31,964 nt of DNA from Aurantiochytrium sp. KH105 (Eukaryota > Sar > Bigyra > Thraustochytrida > Thraustochytriidae): NCBI GenBank assembly GCA_003116975.1, contig BGKB01000304.1, positions 1-31,964 on the forward strand, written 5' to 3'. The notes below the pieces were generated by a model, which saw nothing but the letters and a program-made list of their open reading frames with translations, was not told the DNA's origin and made no database searches. Position 1 is the stretch's first letter. Each line of letters begins with the position of its first letter. This document shows positions 17,725 through 28,065 of the stretch, one piece after another. The translations under genes were made by a program, and so were the position numbers.

Positions 17725-20487
17725 ATGCGGTCGCAATCATCGTTGGAGAAATGGAAGGCCATGCTCGAAAAGAACGATGAGCTGGTGTCAGAAATCCCTG
17801 TAGGCACCGAAGGTATTCCGAATCTCCAGCGCGGACCTGGTCAACTCGAGAATGCCACGGCTAGTTTGCGACGCTCTCTGATGGAAGACGACTATAGCGG
17901 CCGTAGCGAGGCGAACATGTTCATGGTGACAGACGAGGGCGTCGGTGGGGGCGACGGCGACCGCGCGGGCAAAAAGGACTTTCTCGCAAGCCGCGGTCAA
18001 CGTCTGCTTGGACAGTTCAATTTTGATGCAGAAAAATTGGAGCGTGATTTGCACCAGATTGTGCCCCGCGCGAGCGCTCAGGGCCAAGAGGAGGAAGTCT
18101 TTGATCACCACATTCAGGTCTTCGCGTCAAGCATCCACGAAGCTCTTGTGACGACCATGAGCACCAGCGAGCACAAGAGCTTGTGCTTGATGGAAGACGA
18201 ATGGGAAGAGGAGAAGCGGCAAATCATGGCCGATTTGCGGCGCTCGGACTCGAACAAGTTCGACACCGATGTTAGCATCGTTCGACCAGAGGTTCGCGCA
18301 TCGGTGGGCAGCACTGCATTCTCGTCAACTCAGGACATTGCACCATCGGATTATCTGTACGATGGCAGTGATCGCACCGAGGTGTACCAATACCTGGACA
18401 AGCTGCGCAGGGGAGATGGCGACCTTGCGCGAGAGTTTCGCGAACTGCCGCGGGAACCATGGTGCCAGTCTACCTGGGATCTCGTGGGTCAGATCACTCA
18501 GCAGGAGGCCACAAAGGAGGGCTGGCTCAAGGGCTCTTTGCAATTTTTGGAGCAACAATACTATGCGCACAAGGTGCGAAGCGGCCATGAGGGCGGCGCG
18601 GATCCTTCGGTGCGCAAGGTCATCAAGAGCTGGCTCGAGCGCGTACGCGAAAAGCCTCTGCTTGGCGCTGGCGGTCTCGGTGCTGCCCTGGCCCAGGGCT
18701 CAGAGATGCAGTCGAGCTCAGCGCCTTCTTCGTTGAGCGGCGTGGGTGGGCACTGGGGCGCGTCGAAACCGACAATGCATGGCCTTCCTCCGTGGGCTGT
18801 TGTGTACTACTGCTTGCGCGTCGGCAGCTGGGATGAGGCTGCTGCCGAAGCTGCGGAACTCAAGAAACAGAGTAAACTCGACGACTTTGAGGTTGCCATG
18901 GCAGATGCATTGCAAACGCTTGCCTCGGCGCCCGAACAGGCAGCACAGAAGCTCGAGGATCTCGCAGCGCTCATCGGTGGCGACGACGAGGGCGGTGATG
19001 GCCTCGGCGAAGGCAAGGGCTCTTCGAACGGAGCTGGATCTAGCAGTAACGGCGGCTCTGGCGTGGCCGGCAGCGGCGCAAATAGCAGCAGTACTAGTGG
19101 CACCAGCAAGAGCAGCAATGGCAACAGCAGTGGACCCTTTTCGCTCGTCATGCGCAGCTCCGCGGGATCGAGCGTGCGCGGCGGAAGTTCCAGTGGCGCT
19201 GGTTCGGGAGATGCAGCACAACTGCAGCACAGCTCGTCTTGGAAGCGGGCTGTGTTGTACATTTTGCTGGCAGGCAAGCCGAGCGACCGTCTTTTGGATC
19301 GCGTGGTGAACGCCACCGTGCAAGACTTTATGTGGCTCAAATTGAGTGTCCTTCGCGTGCTTCAAGCTACACGCAAGGTGAGTCTGCAGGAACGCGCCCT
19401 TGCCAGTCTGCAAAACACGCTCGAGCGAAACGGCGCGGCGCACTTTGCCGGAGGCAACGATTTCCAGCTCTACGCGCGACTGCTGATCATGGCGCAAAAC
19501 CCCTTGGCCGCGATTGACTTTTTGGCCAAACGATCGACGAGTGGGTCCCAGGGCGGAGCTCGGACCTCGCTCAATGATGCGGTGCACATTGCGCTCGCGC
19601 TGCAGCAGCGCGGGATTCTTGCTGGCCCGCCGCGCCCTAGCGAGGACAGGACGGATGCGGAGATCGAGGCAGAGGCAGATGCTCTCCTCGGCAAACTCAT
19701 CATGGAGTACACTAAGCCACGCTTCGTGCGCGATCAGCCAGGCGATGCGCTCCTGTACTTTTCTCGCGCTTTCCGTGCGCAGTCGTCGACAAGTTGTACC
19801 GCAGTTGCGGACGGCATCGCTTACATTTTCCTCGTGCACGTGAACCGTCTCGACGAGGTCCGAAAGCTCATTAGCCCGGAGTTGGACCAGCTGACGCGAT
19901 CGGCGCTTCTTCGCGGGGGTCGCATGGCCGAGGACCAGGGCCGTCTGTCCGAGGCCGTGCAGCTGTACTTGGAGAGCGGCGCGGCGCAGGACCGTGCGCT
20001 GGCGATTTTCAACCGTCAGCTCGTGCAGTGCATTCGGCCTCCGCACCGTGATCGCGAGGAGTTGTTGATGCGGGCGGACCGCTTGCTGCGGGACCGCATT
20101 GACACTTCGCTGGCGATGCAGGACTCGGCCGCGGGGGCGGCGAACCGTACTTTTAAGATTTTGCTCAACTTTCTACACTTTACGGAGGACATTGACAACC
20201 AGCGCTGGGAGCGCGCGCTCCAGCGTGTGGAGCCTGTTTTGCCTACTTCGCCGGACAAGGTGGAGCGCTGCAAGAAGGAGTACGCTACGCTGGACGAGGC
20301 TGTGCTTGATGTCTTTACGCAGATCTTCCACCAGGCTCTCGAGGCCCTCCAGCGTCTCGCGGGGACGCAGCCAGATCGCGCTCCGCAGATTCGAAGGCAG
20401 TTCGAGGCCTACCAAAGTTTCTTTAATGCGATCCCGGAGTCCGCCCCTCACATCGCTCATTTGATCGCCACATTCCAGCTGCGCTGA
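17725..20487 (+). CDS. NUP93: Nucleoporin Nup93/Nic96 homologue
   Basis: The uninterrupted frame encodes 920 residues from an ATG with A at -3. Nup93/Nic96 is a scaffold of the inner ring of the nuclear pore, built from an N-terminal coiled helix that binds other inner-ring nucleoporins and a long alpha-solenoid. The sequence fits along its length. An N-terminal helical LEKWKAML segment is followed by FDAEKLERDL, a charged MEDEWEEEKRQIM helix, the hallmark PPWAVVYYCLRVG near residue 355, WKRAVLYILL, DFMWLKLSVLRVL, the MEYTKPRFV...DALLYFSRAF segment near 660, and GRLSEAVQLYLESG near 740. A Ser/Gly/Asn-rich insertion of about 75 residues (about 421-495) interrupts the solenoid. Length is close to that of the human and yeast proteins. 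I see no intron. Identification is confident from these family-specific blocks. Confidence 0.93.
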   Translation: MRSQSSLEKWKAMLEKNDELVSEIPVGTEGIPNLQRGPGQLENATASLRRSLMEDDYSGRSEANMFMVTDEGVGGGDGDRAGKKDFLASRGQRLLGQFNFDAEKLERDLHQIVPRASAQGQEEEVFDHHIQVFASSIHEALVTTMSTSEHKSLCLMEDEWEEEKRQIMADLRRSDSNKFDTDVSIVRPEVRASVGSTAFSSTQDIAPSDYLYDGSDRTEVYQYLDKLRRGDGDLAREFRELPREPWCQSTWDLVGQITQQEATKEGWLKGSLQFLEQQYYAHKVRSGHEGGADPSVRKVIKSWLERVREKPLLGAGGLGAALAQGSEMQSSSAPSSLSGVGGHWGASKPTMHGLPPWAVVYYCLRVGSWDEAAAEAAELKKQSKLDDFEVAMADALQTLASAPEQAAQKLEDLAALIGGDDEGGDGLGEGKGSSNGAGSSSNGGSGVAGSGANSSSTSGTSKSSNGNSSGPFSLVMRSSAGSSVRGGSSSGAGSGDAAQLQHSSSWKRAVLYILLAGKPSDRLLDRVVNATVQDFMWLKLSVLRVLQATRKVSLQERALASLQNTLERNGAAHFAGGNDFQLYARLLIMAQNPLAAIDFLAKRSTSGSQGGARTSLNDAVHIALALQQRGILAGPPRPSEDRTDAEIEAEADALLGKLIMEYTKPRFVRDQPGDALLYFSRAFRAQSSTSCTAVADGIAYIFLVHVNRLDEVRKLISPELDQLTRSALLRGGRMAEDQGRLSEAVQLYLESGAAQDRALAIFNRQLVQCIRPPHRDREELLMRADRLLRDRIDTSLAMQDSAAGAANRTFKILLNFLHFTEDIDNQRWERALQRVEPVLPTSPDKVERCKKEYATLDEAVLDVFTQIFHQALEALQRLAGTQPDRAPQIRRQFEAYQSFFNAIPESAPHIAHLIATFQLR

Positions 20488-20565
20488 GAGTGAGGTGGCA
20501 TGACACTTTCACAACAACCTCAAAAAATGTCCCAAGTAAGGAAAAAAATCAGCAAATACGGGCTC

Positions 20566-20595
20566 GCTTGTTTGCTTGTTTGCTTGTTTGCTTGC
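20566..20595. repeat. (GCTTGTTT)n short tandem repeat
   Basis: Almost four copies of the 8-mer GCTTGTTT lie about 80 bp past the NUP93 stop codon. It is related to the CTTG tetramer repeats elsewhere in the window. Confidence 0.9.
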
Positions 20596-21424
20596 TCTAG
20601 TCGCCCGATGGTTATTTAGATTGTATGTGGGCGCCCTTTGGTACCCGTCAGCTTTTTTGCTGTCTTCATTTGGATGTCTTCAAAGTGATTTGCTGCGCAT
20701 TTTCACATTCACAGCTCCCGCCATCGTTTTCTCCACTTCGGGTGTTGGTAGATCGTAAGACATCTCACCCCCTCCCTCTAAATCGAAGACACCTGGATCG
20801 ATGACATCTAGTTCATGCATTCGTGGCGACTGGCAGACAGTGACAAACAATCGCGCTCAAACCATCGTCATCACGGGCGGCACTCCAAGCACAAGTCTAG
20901 CTAGATCTAGGCCACTCAAGTCCGAACCGTAATAAACAAAACTTTCGTCCCATTTCTTTCAAAACTAGTTCCTTGAAACTATAAATCGTAATCCTTCTTC
21001 TGGAAAATCTCCCACCGTGCACACTCGGCCCCTCCGTGTCCAGATCTATCGTCCCCCCTCCTATCACACTGCCCCATCCGTCCTTTAGTGGTGCCCCTCC
21101 CCCCCTTCGTCTCCTCTCTCCCCGCGTCCCCGTTCCCTCGCTTCGCCCCTCTGGCCCCGTACGCCTCACGCGCCTCTAACGCACGGGCTTGCGTCAAGCA
21201 GTGGCGCCCTCCAAACGGTGCGCGCGGAGGCCCCCCGCAGCTTCCCCTTGTCCGCGCGCCGCGGGGTTGCGCTGCGGGGCCGCGCGCAGGGGGCGTACGG
21301 CGCGCGCGGCGCCAGTGACGCGCGGGGGGCGGCCTGCCCAGTGGCGCGGCGCCCCGCCCCGGCCCTTCTTTCAGTCTCTCATCGCAAGAGCAGCAGCAGC
21401 AGCAGCGACAGCGACGCGCCTCCA

Positions 21425-21560
21425 GGTACGTGCCCGCGCCGCCCGCGCCGCCCGCGCCGCGCCGCGCCGCGCCGCGCCCGCGCGCCGCGCCACTGCCGCC
21501 GCCGCCGCGCCGCCCGCGCCCGCCCGCGCGGGGCCGCCGCCGCCGCCCGGGGGAGGAGAT
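21425..21560. other. Extreme GC island with CGCCG/CCGCG simple sequence
   Basis: This stretch is made almost only of G and C, with repeated GCCGC units. It lies about 700-800 bp upstream of the UBE2D start. Similar islands lie upstream of the TBC gene (25195-25330) and directly upstream of the TIR-TPR gene (31845-31940), so they probably mark promoters. They may also be prone to assembly error. Confidence 0.6.
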
Positions 21561-22187
21561 GGATGGGGAGGGATCGTGACGTGACGAATGAATGTCGTTG
21601 CTTCACGACAACGTGCGCCGCATGGACCGTCTCGCCGCGCCTGCGCAAGCTGCACGAGCCGCGCCGCGCGAGCAGCGGCGGCGTCTCCGAGCCGGCTTGC
21701 CTCGCGCCGTGCGGCCCTTGCTTGCGCTTGCGCTTGCGCTTGCGCGCGACGAGCGAGAGAGAGAGCACGCGCGAGGCGGCGTCGCCGGCGGGTGAGCATG
21801 ACGCCGAGGAGAAAGTGCCGAGGTACGCCGCCGACGGGGACGCTCTCGAGGCCGCGCTCGAGGACGCCGAAGCCGCGGGGCGCTATCGCTGCGACGCCAT
21901 GCCGCTGCGACGCCGTGCCGCGTCGGCTCGGGGCCGCGGCGCGCGGCGCGAGCGCGGCGGAGAACGGGCGGGTTGACCTGAGGTCGGTCGCCGCGCACAC
22001 GTTCTCTCTCGTCTGGAAAGTTGGAGAACTCGCCGACGATCTCAAGGCGATACAGCGCGGTGCAGCAGGACAGGGCAGAGCGGGAGTAGAGTCGAGCGAG
22101 GCAGGGCAGGCCAAGGTAGGCGAGGGCAGAGATTGAACTGTGCCGGACAGGATGACTGACTGTGTATCTGATAAACTGACGGATTGA

Positions 22188-22694
<507 letters not shown>

Positions 22695-22720
22695 ACGACC
22701 ATTCCACGCACGATTCCTAT

Positions 22721-22789
22721 CTTTTCTTTTTTCTTTTTCTCTTTTCTCTCTTTTCATCTCTCTTTCCTTTCTTTTCTTTCCTTCCCCCC
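22721..22789. repeat. Polypyrimidine tract in a convergent intergenic region
   Basis: About 70 nt of almost pure C/T lies just past the UBE2D stop and between two convergent genes. On the minus strand it is a purine tract downstream of the membrane RING gene. It may act in 3' end formation, or be simple-sequence expansion. Confidence 0.8.
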
Positions 22790-22879
22790 GTTTCTCTTGC
22801 GCAGATTGTGTTTCCCTTTTATTGCAAATTGTTTCAAGGTTCAATTCTATTTCTTTCCCTCTTTCTTGCACATGGGTTG

Positions 22880-24181
22880 TCAAGAAGTCGCAAGAGCCGT
22901 GGCGGCAGCGGATTCTCGAGATTCGGCTTTGGCAGACGCTGCTGAAACGCAGGCTTCTACATCTGCGATTGAAGCGGAAAACGTCCTCGATGCTGACTCT
23001 GCGTCAGCTGTGTGTGGCTTTAGCCGTGCAACCTTGGCAATCGGGCCCCTGCAAAGGGGACACGCCCCACGCCGAACGAGCTCCGTGCAGCACACCTCGC
23101 AAAAGGTGCCATGCCCGCAGTCTAAAAGAATCAGATCGGCACCATCCTCCTCGCAACACACAATGCACTCCGCCAGGGTTTCAGAGTGAGGGGCTTGTGG
23201 AGCCACGGCTGCGCGAGCGACACCGCTGCCACTGCCGTTTGCATTGCTGTGAAGACGCCGAAACAGGTTCGAGCTCTCGCGCACAAAGGTATCTTCGGGG
23301 TCGGCAATAAAGTCCAAGACCACATCCACCTTTTGGTCCTCTCTTGCCTCCCGCCCAGCCTCCGCGCGTGCCTGTCGCCGATCGTGGAGCGCGGCATGGT
23401 ACTTGTGGATCTGTCGTTTGAAGCCCATGGCGCCCGCAAGGGTCACGAGCTGCGCTACAAACATGGTGATTGCCACATGCTCGAAAGCCGCTGCGGGCCG
23501 ACGTTCAAGATACATCGCCATTTCTGCCAAGCCAATGCTCGCAAGCACGCAAACCAAAGCTGTGGCGACGCAAGCGATGATGAACGCTCTTCGCTTGCTC
23601 TCATGAGTCGTACTACGAAGGCTCGACGCAAACATGAGCACTGCGCATGCAACGAGTCCTAAAAGGAACCACAGCGGCGAAAAGAGGGCACGCCAGCTGA
23701 GACTGTTGAGATTGTCCAGCTTGGACACTACCAGCGCGGCGAACAGAAAGCGAGGCTTGACCGGAACGCCGATGTGAGGTTTTCGCTGGTAGAAGAGCAC
23801 AAGGTTGATTCCAGCAGACAACCAAAGCGGTGCAAACTGCACAATGTATGGAACCTTTGGACCGACAATGAGCACAATTTTCAGAATGACAGACAAAAAG
23901 TCCTCGACTGCACTTTCCACCACCAAGAGGGCTACATTCTTGAAAGTCTGTGGCCAGCAAGCAAAATGGAGCTCACCCATTTGCTTCTGCAGTCCTTGGA
24001 GTCTTGTCAGCGAGGCGTAGATGCCCAGGCAATTATTGACCCACAATGGTACAAACACGAGCGCCCAGCAAAGCCACGCGCCAATTTTATCTTCATAGTC
24101 CAGCTTCAGCCAGAGCAGCAGCGTGAACATGAGCCCGTTCAGGATGAGAATCTCCTCTCGCACATTTCCATGTGGACTCAT
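22880..24181 (-). CDS. Multi-span membrane protein with C-terminal RING finger (TMEM185-like)
   Basis: The product is 433 residues from the first in-frame ATG. About seven hydrophobic segments are visible in the first 270 residues, beginning with LNGLMFTLLLWLKLD and WLCWALVFVPLWV. This order resembles the TMEM185/Fragile-X-F membrane family, although that family normally lacks a RING. A cytosolic Arg/Glu-rich linker follows, then a C3HC4 RING at about 337-380 (CIVC, CGHGTFCEVCC, CPLC) and an Ala/Ser-rich tail. It is probably a membrane-anchored E3 ubiquitin ligase, acting with E2s such as UBE2D; the membrane is unknown. The codon 27 nt upstream in the same frame is TTG, so ATG 24181 is preferred. 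The gene appears to have a 69-nt 5'UTR intron. Confidence 0.82.
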   Translation of the reverse strand: MSPHGNVREEILILNGLMFTLLLWLKLDYEDKIGAWLCWALVFVPLWVNNCLGIYASLTRLQGLQKQMGELHFACWPQTFKNVALLVVESAVEDFLSVILKIVLIVGPKVPYIVQFAPLWLSAGINLVLFYQRKPHIGVPVKPRFLFAALVVSKLDNLNSLSWRALFSPLWFLLGLVACAVLMFASSLRSTTHESKRRAFIIACVATALVCVLASIGLAEMAMYLERRPAAAFEHVAITMFVAQLVTLAGAMGFKRQIHKYHAALHDRRQARAEAGREAREDQKVDVVLDFIADPEDTFVRESSNLFRRLHSNANGSGSGVARAAVAPQAPHSETLAECIVCCEEDGADLILLDCGHGTFCEVCCTELVRRGACPLCRGPIAKVARLKPHTADAESASRTFSASIADVEACVSAASAKAESRESAAATALATS

Positions 24182-24189
24182 CGTATTTG

Positions 24190-24258
24190 CTGTAGAAGCG
24201 TAGCACAAGGGCGCGCAGAGAAGGGAAAAGGTGCTGTCTGACGACCCGCGTTACTCAC
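24190..24258 (-). other. Likely 69-nt intron in the 5'UTR of the membrane RING gene
   Basis: The donor GTGAGT begins at 24258 and the acceptor CTTCTACAG ends at 24190, with the pyrimidine stretch CCTTTTCCCTTCTCT between them. The length matches the 73-nt intron of the ankyrin-kinase gene. No in-frame upstream ATG was found in the preceding exon, so it would lie in the 5'UTR. It would also join a short upstream reading frame (ATG CGC CAA ATA CGA TGA) whose stop overlaps the main ATG. Confidence 0.6.
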
Positions 24259-25194
24259 GCGCATTCCGCTCCACGCGCTCTGGCCGCTGCAGCGCCCCGG
24301 CTTGGGGCCGGCCCGCGCCTCTCTCTCCCTCCCTCCCTCTCCCTCCTTCTCAATTATGGCTTTGGAGCTCCGCATCCGACTCTGAATGGTCGCGATGACG
24401 ACGTTGCGGACGTTCCGGACTTTTGCTAGATAACCAAAAGTAACATGTACGTGAAACAGCGATAGAGTGCTTCTCAACGCCCACTTGAGAGCGGTAGAGG
24501 AAAGAGGGAAAAAAGGAAGGGGGGTGCAAAGTGCCTGCACACACACCCACATCCAAAGCCAAGACAAGTTGGTAACGGGTCCCCGCATCCGAGACCAGCA
24601 GAGACAAATCGCGTCTCGATCTCGAATTTTCACGCGTGCCGCGTACTGCCCATGTCGTCGACACAAATGTATTCCAAATCGTGCTCGAGGCCGTCTGATT
24701 CCTCGCTTTCCAGAACCGACTCTTCTCCATCCCCTCCTTGTTCTCCCCAAAGCAAAGTCCCATTCCAGACCCAAGAAGAAAGCACTCATCCTCACTCATG
24801 TTTTTTTTCAAAAGAAACTACGCCACGGTCCGTCGCCGACCATGCACGTGTTCCAATCCATACTCCAGCCACGTGCGCGACTGTTGCGTCTCCTCTCAGC
24901 GCCCTCCCTTCTCCCTCCCTGTAGTAGAGTAGTCGCTGTCGCTGCCTTGGTCCAACGGATCTCTCTCTGCACGCTCTTCCTAGCCTGTCTGTACCTGAGC
25001 GCTCCAAGTCGCCTATGCGCCGTTTGGCGCACTTGCAACGGCGCCGCTGCAAGTGCGCCAACCGCGGCTCCACACAGGCGCACTCCCGCGGAAAGTGCAC
25101 CCTCCGCCGCGGTAGGGCGCTCCTAGGCCGGGGCTAGCGGAAAAGGCCTCTACAGCGCCTTCTCGCCGCTTCGTTCAAAATCCCAAATCGCGGC

Positions 25195-25330
25195 AGCCCG
25201 GCCGCCCGCGCCGCCCGCCCCGCCGCCGCGCGCCGCCCGGGCCGCGCCGCGCCGCGCTCGGAGGCCCAGCGCGCGCCGCCCGCCCGCGGCCGCCCTCGCG
25301 CAGGCGCGGGGCGCGCGCGCGCGCGCGAGC
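25195..25330. other. GC island upstream of the TBC gene
   Basis: Almost pure G+C sequence with CCGCGCCGCG runs and an alternating GC run near 25311-25327. It lies about 450-590 bp upstream of the TBC ATG. It is comparable to the islands upstream of UBE2D and the TIR-TPR gene, and may be promoter-associated. Confidence 0.55.
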
Positions 25331-25782
25331 GCCAGGCACGGAGCGACGCGGAGCGAGGCCGGGCCTGGTCCCGCGACTGCCCGCGTCCCGTCCGCCCGCC
25401 CGCCCGTGCCACCCCGCCCCGACGACGCTCCTCGCGCACCGGACGCGCGGAGCTAGCGCCGCGCTCGCCCCGCCCCGCCCCGCGGGGCCGCGCCGGTCTC
25501 CAGGCCCGCGCGAGTCTTGCGCGGCCGGCCGGCCTCGCGCGACCCGACTCGGGACTTGGCGCTCTCGAGGGGGTCCGTGCGGAGCCGACGACGCCGCCGC
25601 CGCGCTCCGTGCCTCGACCGCCCGCCGCGTGGAAAGCTCTTCTTGAGCATCGTCTCCGTTGCGCTCGTCTTCGTCGCGCTTGTCGGAGCGCGCAGCAGCT
25701 GGCTGGACCCGGCCGGCCGTCGCTGCTCACCGCTCACCTTGGACGCACGACTCTGGCTGTGTCGCGCGGGGCTGCTGCCTGC

Positions 25783-28065
25783 ATGGGCACCGCTCTTGGC
25801 GAAAACGACGAGGACATTGCAAACTTATCTCCTCCTCGAACCAAAGGAGGTGGACGAACGGCCATTGCAAAGATGACCTCCGCGCTAGAGACTTTTTCGA
25901 AGGACGATGCCATGAGCGAAGAAGAACGGGATTATGAACCCAGTAACAACGGCAGAGATAACGTCGAAGCCGACTCGAGCAATGGACATGTGCCTCCACA
26001 AGCTATACTTTCGTCTCCACAGACGCCCGCCTCGAATGCGGTCCAAACAGAAACCACGAAAACTTCAAAGACGACGCTAACGACCACAACGACCACAACG
26101 ACCATAACGACGACAATGTCGGGTAAAGACGTGACCACCAAGAAGTCACGATCGTCAAAGACGGTGAGCATTGGGGCTGCAATGATGTTTGGCGCTCAGA
26201 GTCCTTCACGAGGGTTGTTGACGTCCGACATGGGCCCGAGCCAAGCCTCGTTCTCCTCTTCCACATCATCACTTTATGCGGAAATGGCTCCGCCGCCGGC
26301 ACCACCTCCCTCCCGAAACGCATCTTCCAAAGCCAATGTGTCTCTCGATAACGAGACACATGCTGACCCCCGTGGTGACATTGTACAAAGGCACAAACAT
26401 ACACACAGCGTGGAGAGCTACGTCACCGTGCACGAAGACGAAGACGATCGCGGTAACAACGACAGCGACAGCGACAGCGACAACAATGACGATGAGAAAG
26501 AGGAAGAAGATGAAGAAGAAGAAAAAGGAAAGGAAGTCAGTAGCGCCCAAAGTGCCAGCGCGGAAGGGTCGAAGGCAGCTCACAGCAATGGCGTCGGCAA
26601 CGCCAGAGCTGGCATGTCACCACTCCCTGACATCAGCCTCGATGGCGATTCCAATCATGACGACACTTCGACAGAGACAGACTCGCCACCGACAAAGTCT
26701 CCCTCCTCATCTTCAGATACGATGTCCACACCTTCTCCATTGACGGGGGATGCGGATGCGGATGCGGTCATCGCCGTTGGCGCGGTCGCAATGGCTGTTG
26801 GCGCCGCGACCATTGCTACAGGTGTTATTGGCGCCTCGAATGGGGGCGACACTACATCATCCGAGCCATGTGCACCAAGCGCGAGCGGAAACTTGACCTC
26901 AAAGGCCTCATCGCATCATCACACGGATGATGACGAGGAAGACGACCCGAGCGTAATGGCAGACATTTTGCAGGGCCACCTCGACAGGTACGGTTTCGCG
27001 ACCATGGATACGCGCCAGCCCGATGCTTCGTCGGCATTATCGATGGCGCGTACTCGACAGACATATGTATCCAAGGTGGAAACCGCGCGGCAACGCCGTC
27101 ATCGCGTCCGCCTCGAAACCTTGCGGACGCAAAAGTGGATCCGCATGCTCGACACCTGGAATGTGCAGCTCACCAAGAAGCGCAGCCGGCTGAATCGGCG
27201 TGTGCGCAAGGGTGTGCCAGACTGCCTTCGCGACAAGGTCTGGGTCCTTTTGGTGGACGAGGCCCTGAAAAAATTAGACGTGGCGCCTCCAGGCAATGCG
27301 CAAGCAACGGCCGAGGCCCTCGCGGTCGATTCGCACTTTGACGAGCTTCTGGCAGCAACAAACAACAGTAGCGACCCAGAGGTTGAGAAAATACGGGAAT
27401 GTATTAGCCGCGACATTGGACGCACCTTTCCGCGGCATGTCATCTTTCACCGGCGCGGGGGCGTCGGACAACTTGCCCTCACCAATGTTCTTCGCGCTTA
27501 CGCAGCATTGGATGCTGAAGTCGGTTATTGTCAGGGAATGGGCTTTTTGGTCGGCTTCCTGCTAGGTTATCTTCCGGAACGCAAGGCTTTTCATGTACTG
27601 CGAGAGCTCATGCTCTCCAGCCCATGGAGCATGTGTGAACTCTATAAACCGGGGATGCCCGGTTCACAGCTTTTACTAGCGCAATTTGACGCGCTGTTGC
27701 AGCGATACGTCCCCGACATTGCTCAGCATCTCGAAAAGGAGATGATTGTCCCTAGCATGTACGCTACGCAATGGTTCATCACAGTGTTCACGTACAACTT
27801 CCCTTTTGATGTCGTTGTACGGGTGTGGGATATTTTTCTCTTTGAAGGCTGGTGCATCGTCCACCAGGTCGCGCTTGCCATTCTTAAGGTGAATCGCAAG
27901 GCACTTCTTTCTCGTAGGTTCGAGCAAATTCTGGAATTTTTCCGGGACATTCCCCCAACGCTCGACCCACAAGTCATTTTGGACGTCGCTCTTACGATCC
28001 CAGTCTCAGAAAAGGAACTCGCAGCCATTGCTGCAGACCTTGACGCCTCGTCTCCTGGCCGTTGA
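25783..28065 (+). CDS. TBC-domain Rab GTPase-activating protein
   Basis: From the first in-frame ATG the product is 760 residues. The C-terminal TBC domain (about 470-745) has both catalytic fingers: Arg in ISRDIGRTFPRH near 546 and Gln in VGYCQGM near 581. It also has the conserved ATQWFITVFTYNFPFDVVVRVWD region. TBC proteins speed GTP hydrolysis on Rab GTPases and so control vesicle traffic. The first 450 residues look disordered: Thr runs, Ser-rich stretches, and an Asp/Glu block near 225-255. An unusual Ala/Val/Gly/Ile segment at about 329-358 lacks charged residues over roughly 23 positions and could insert in a membrane. The ATG context is modest (T at -3, G at +4); the next ATG is about 30 codons on. 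The frame is open back to 25609. Its stop lies in a 37-bp tandem repeat. Confidence 0.9.
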   Translation: MGTALGENDEDIANLSPPRTKGGGRTAIAKMTSALETFSKDDAMSEEERDYEPSNNGRDNVEADSSNGHVPPQAILSSPQTPASNAVQTETTKTSKTTLTTTTTTTTITTTMSGKDVTTKKSRSSKTVSIGAAMMFGAQSPSRGLLTSDMGPSQASFSSSTSSLYAEMAPPPAPPPSRNASSKANVSLDNETHADPRGDIVQRHKHTHSVESYVTVHEDEDDRGNNDSDSDSDNNDDEKEEEDEEEEKGKEVSSAQSASAEGSKAAHSNGVGNARAGMSPLPDISLDGDSNHDDTSTETDSPPTKSPSSSSDTMSTPSPLTGDADADAVIAVGAVAMAVGAATIATGVIGASNGGDTTSSEPCAPSASGNLTSKASSHHHTDDDEEDDPSVMADILQGHLDRYGFATMDTRQPDASSALSMARTRQTYVSKVETARQRRHRVRLETLRTQKWIRMLDTWNVQLTKKRSRLNRRVRKGVPDCLRDKVWVLLVDEALKKLDVAPPGNAQATAEALAVDSHFDELLAATNNSSDPEVEKIRECISRDIGRTFPRHVIFHRRGGVGQLALTNVLRAYAALDAEVGYCQGMGFLVGFLLGYLPERKAFHVLRELMLSSPWSMCELYKPGMPGSQLLLAQFDALLQRYVPDIAQHLEKEMIVPSMYATQWFITVFTYNFPFDVVVRVWDIFLFEGWCIVHQVALAILKVNRKALLSRRFEQILEFFRDIPPTLDPQVILDVALTIPVSEKELAAIAADLDASSPGR

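Larger units (their letters stand above)
24182..25782. other. 1.6-kb divergent promoter region, membrane RING / TBC genes
   Basis: Both flanking genes point outward. The left part holds the 5'UTR, short intron and a CT-rich tract (24319-24350) of the membrane RING gene. The middle (24400-25130) is of average composition and no gene is recognised; a 153-codon minus-strand frame there has no family signature. From about 25180 to 25530 it is a very GC-rich island next to the TBC gene. The TBC frame is open back to 25609 without an ATG. Confidence 0.6.

Noticed and set aside
18718..20046. 442-codon open frame antisense to NUP93
   Set aside because: It lies wholly opposite a well-supported conserved gene, and its protein has no recognisable domain. 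GC-rich codon bias keeps the antisense frame open.
24350..24811. 153-codon minus-strand frame starting MKKNMSEDE, plus a short acidic frame in another phase near 24640-24760
   Set aside because: Both look faintly protein-like and could be an upstream exon of the membrane RING gene, but I found no clear splice path into that gene and no family match.
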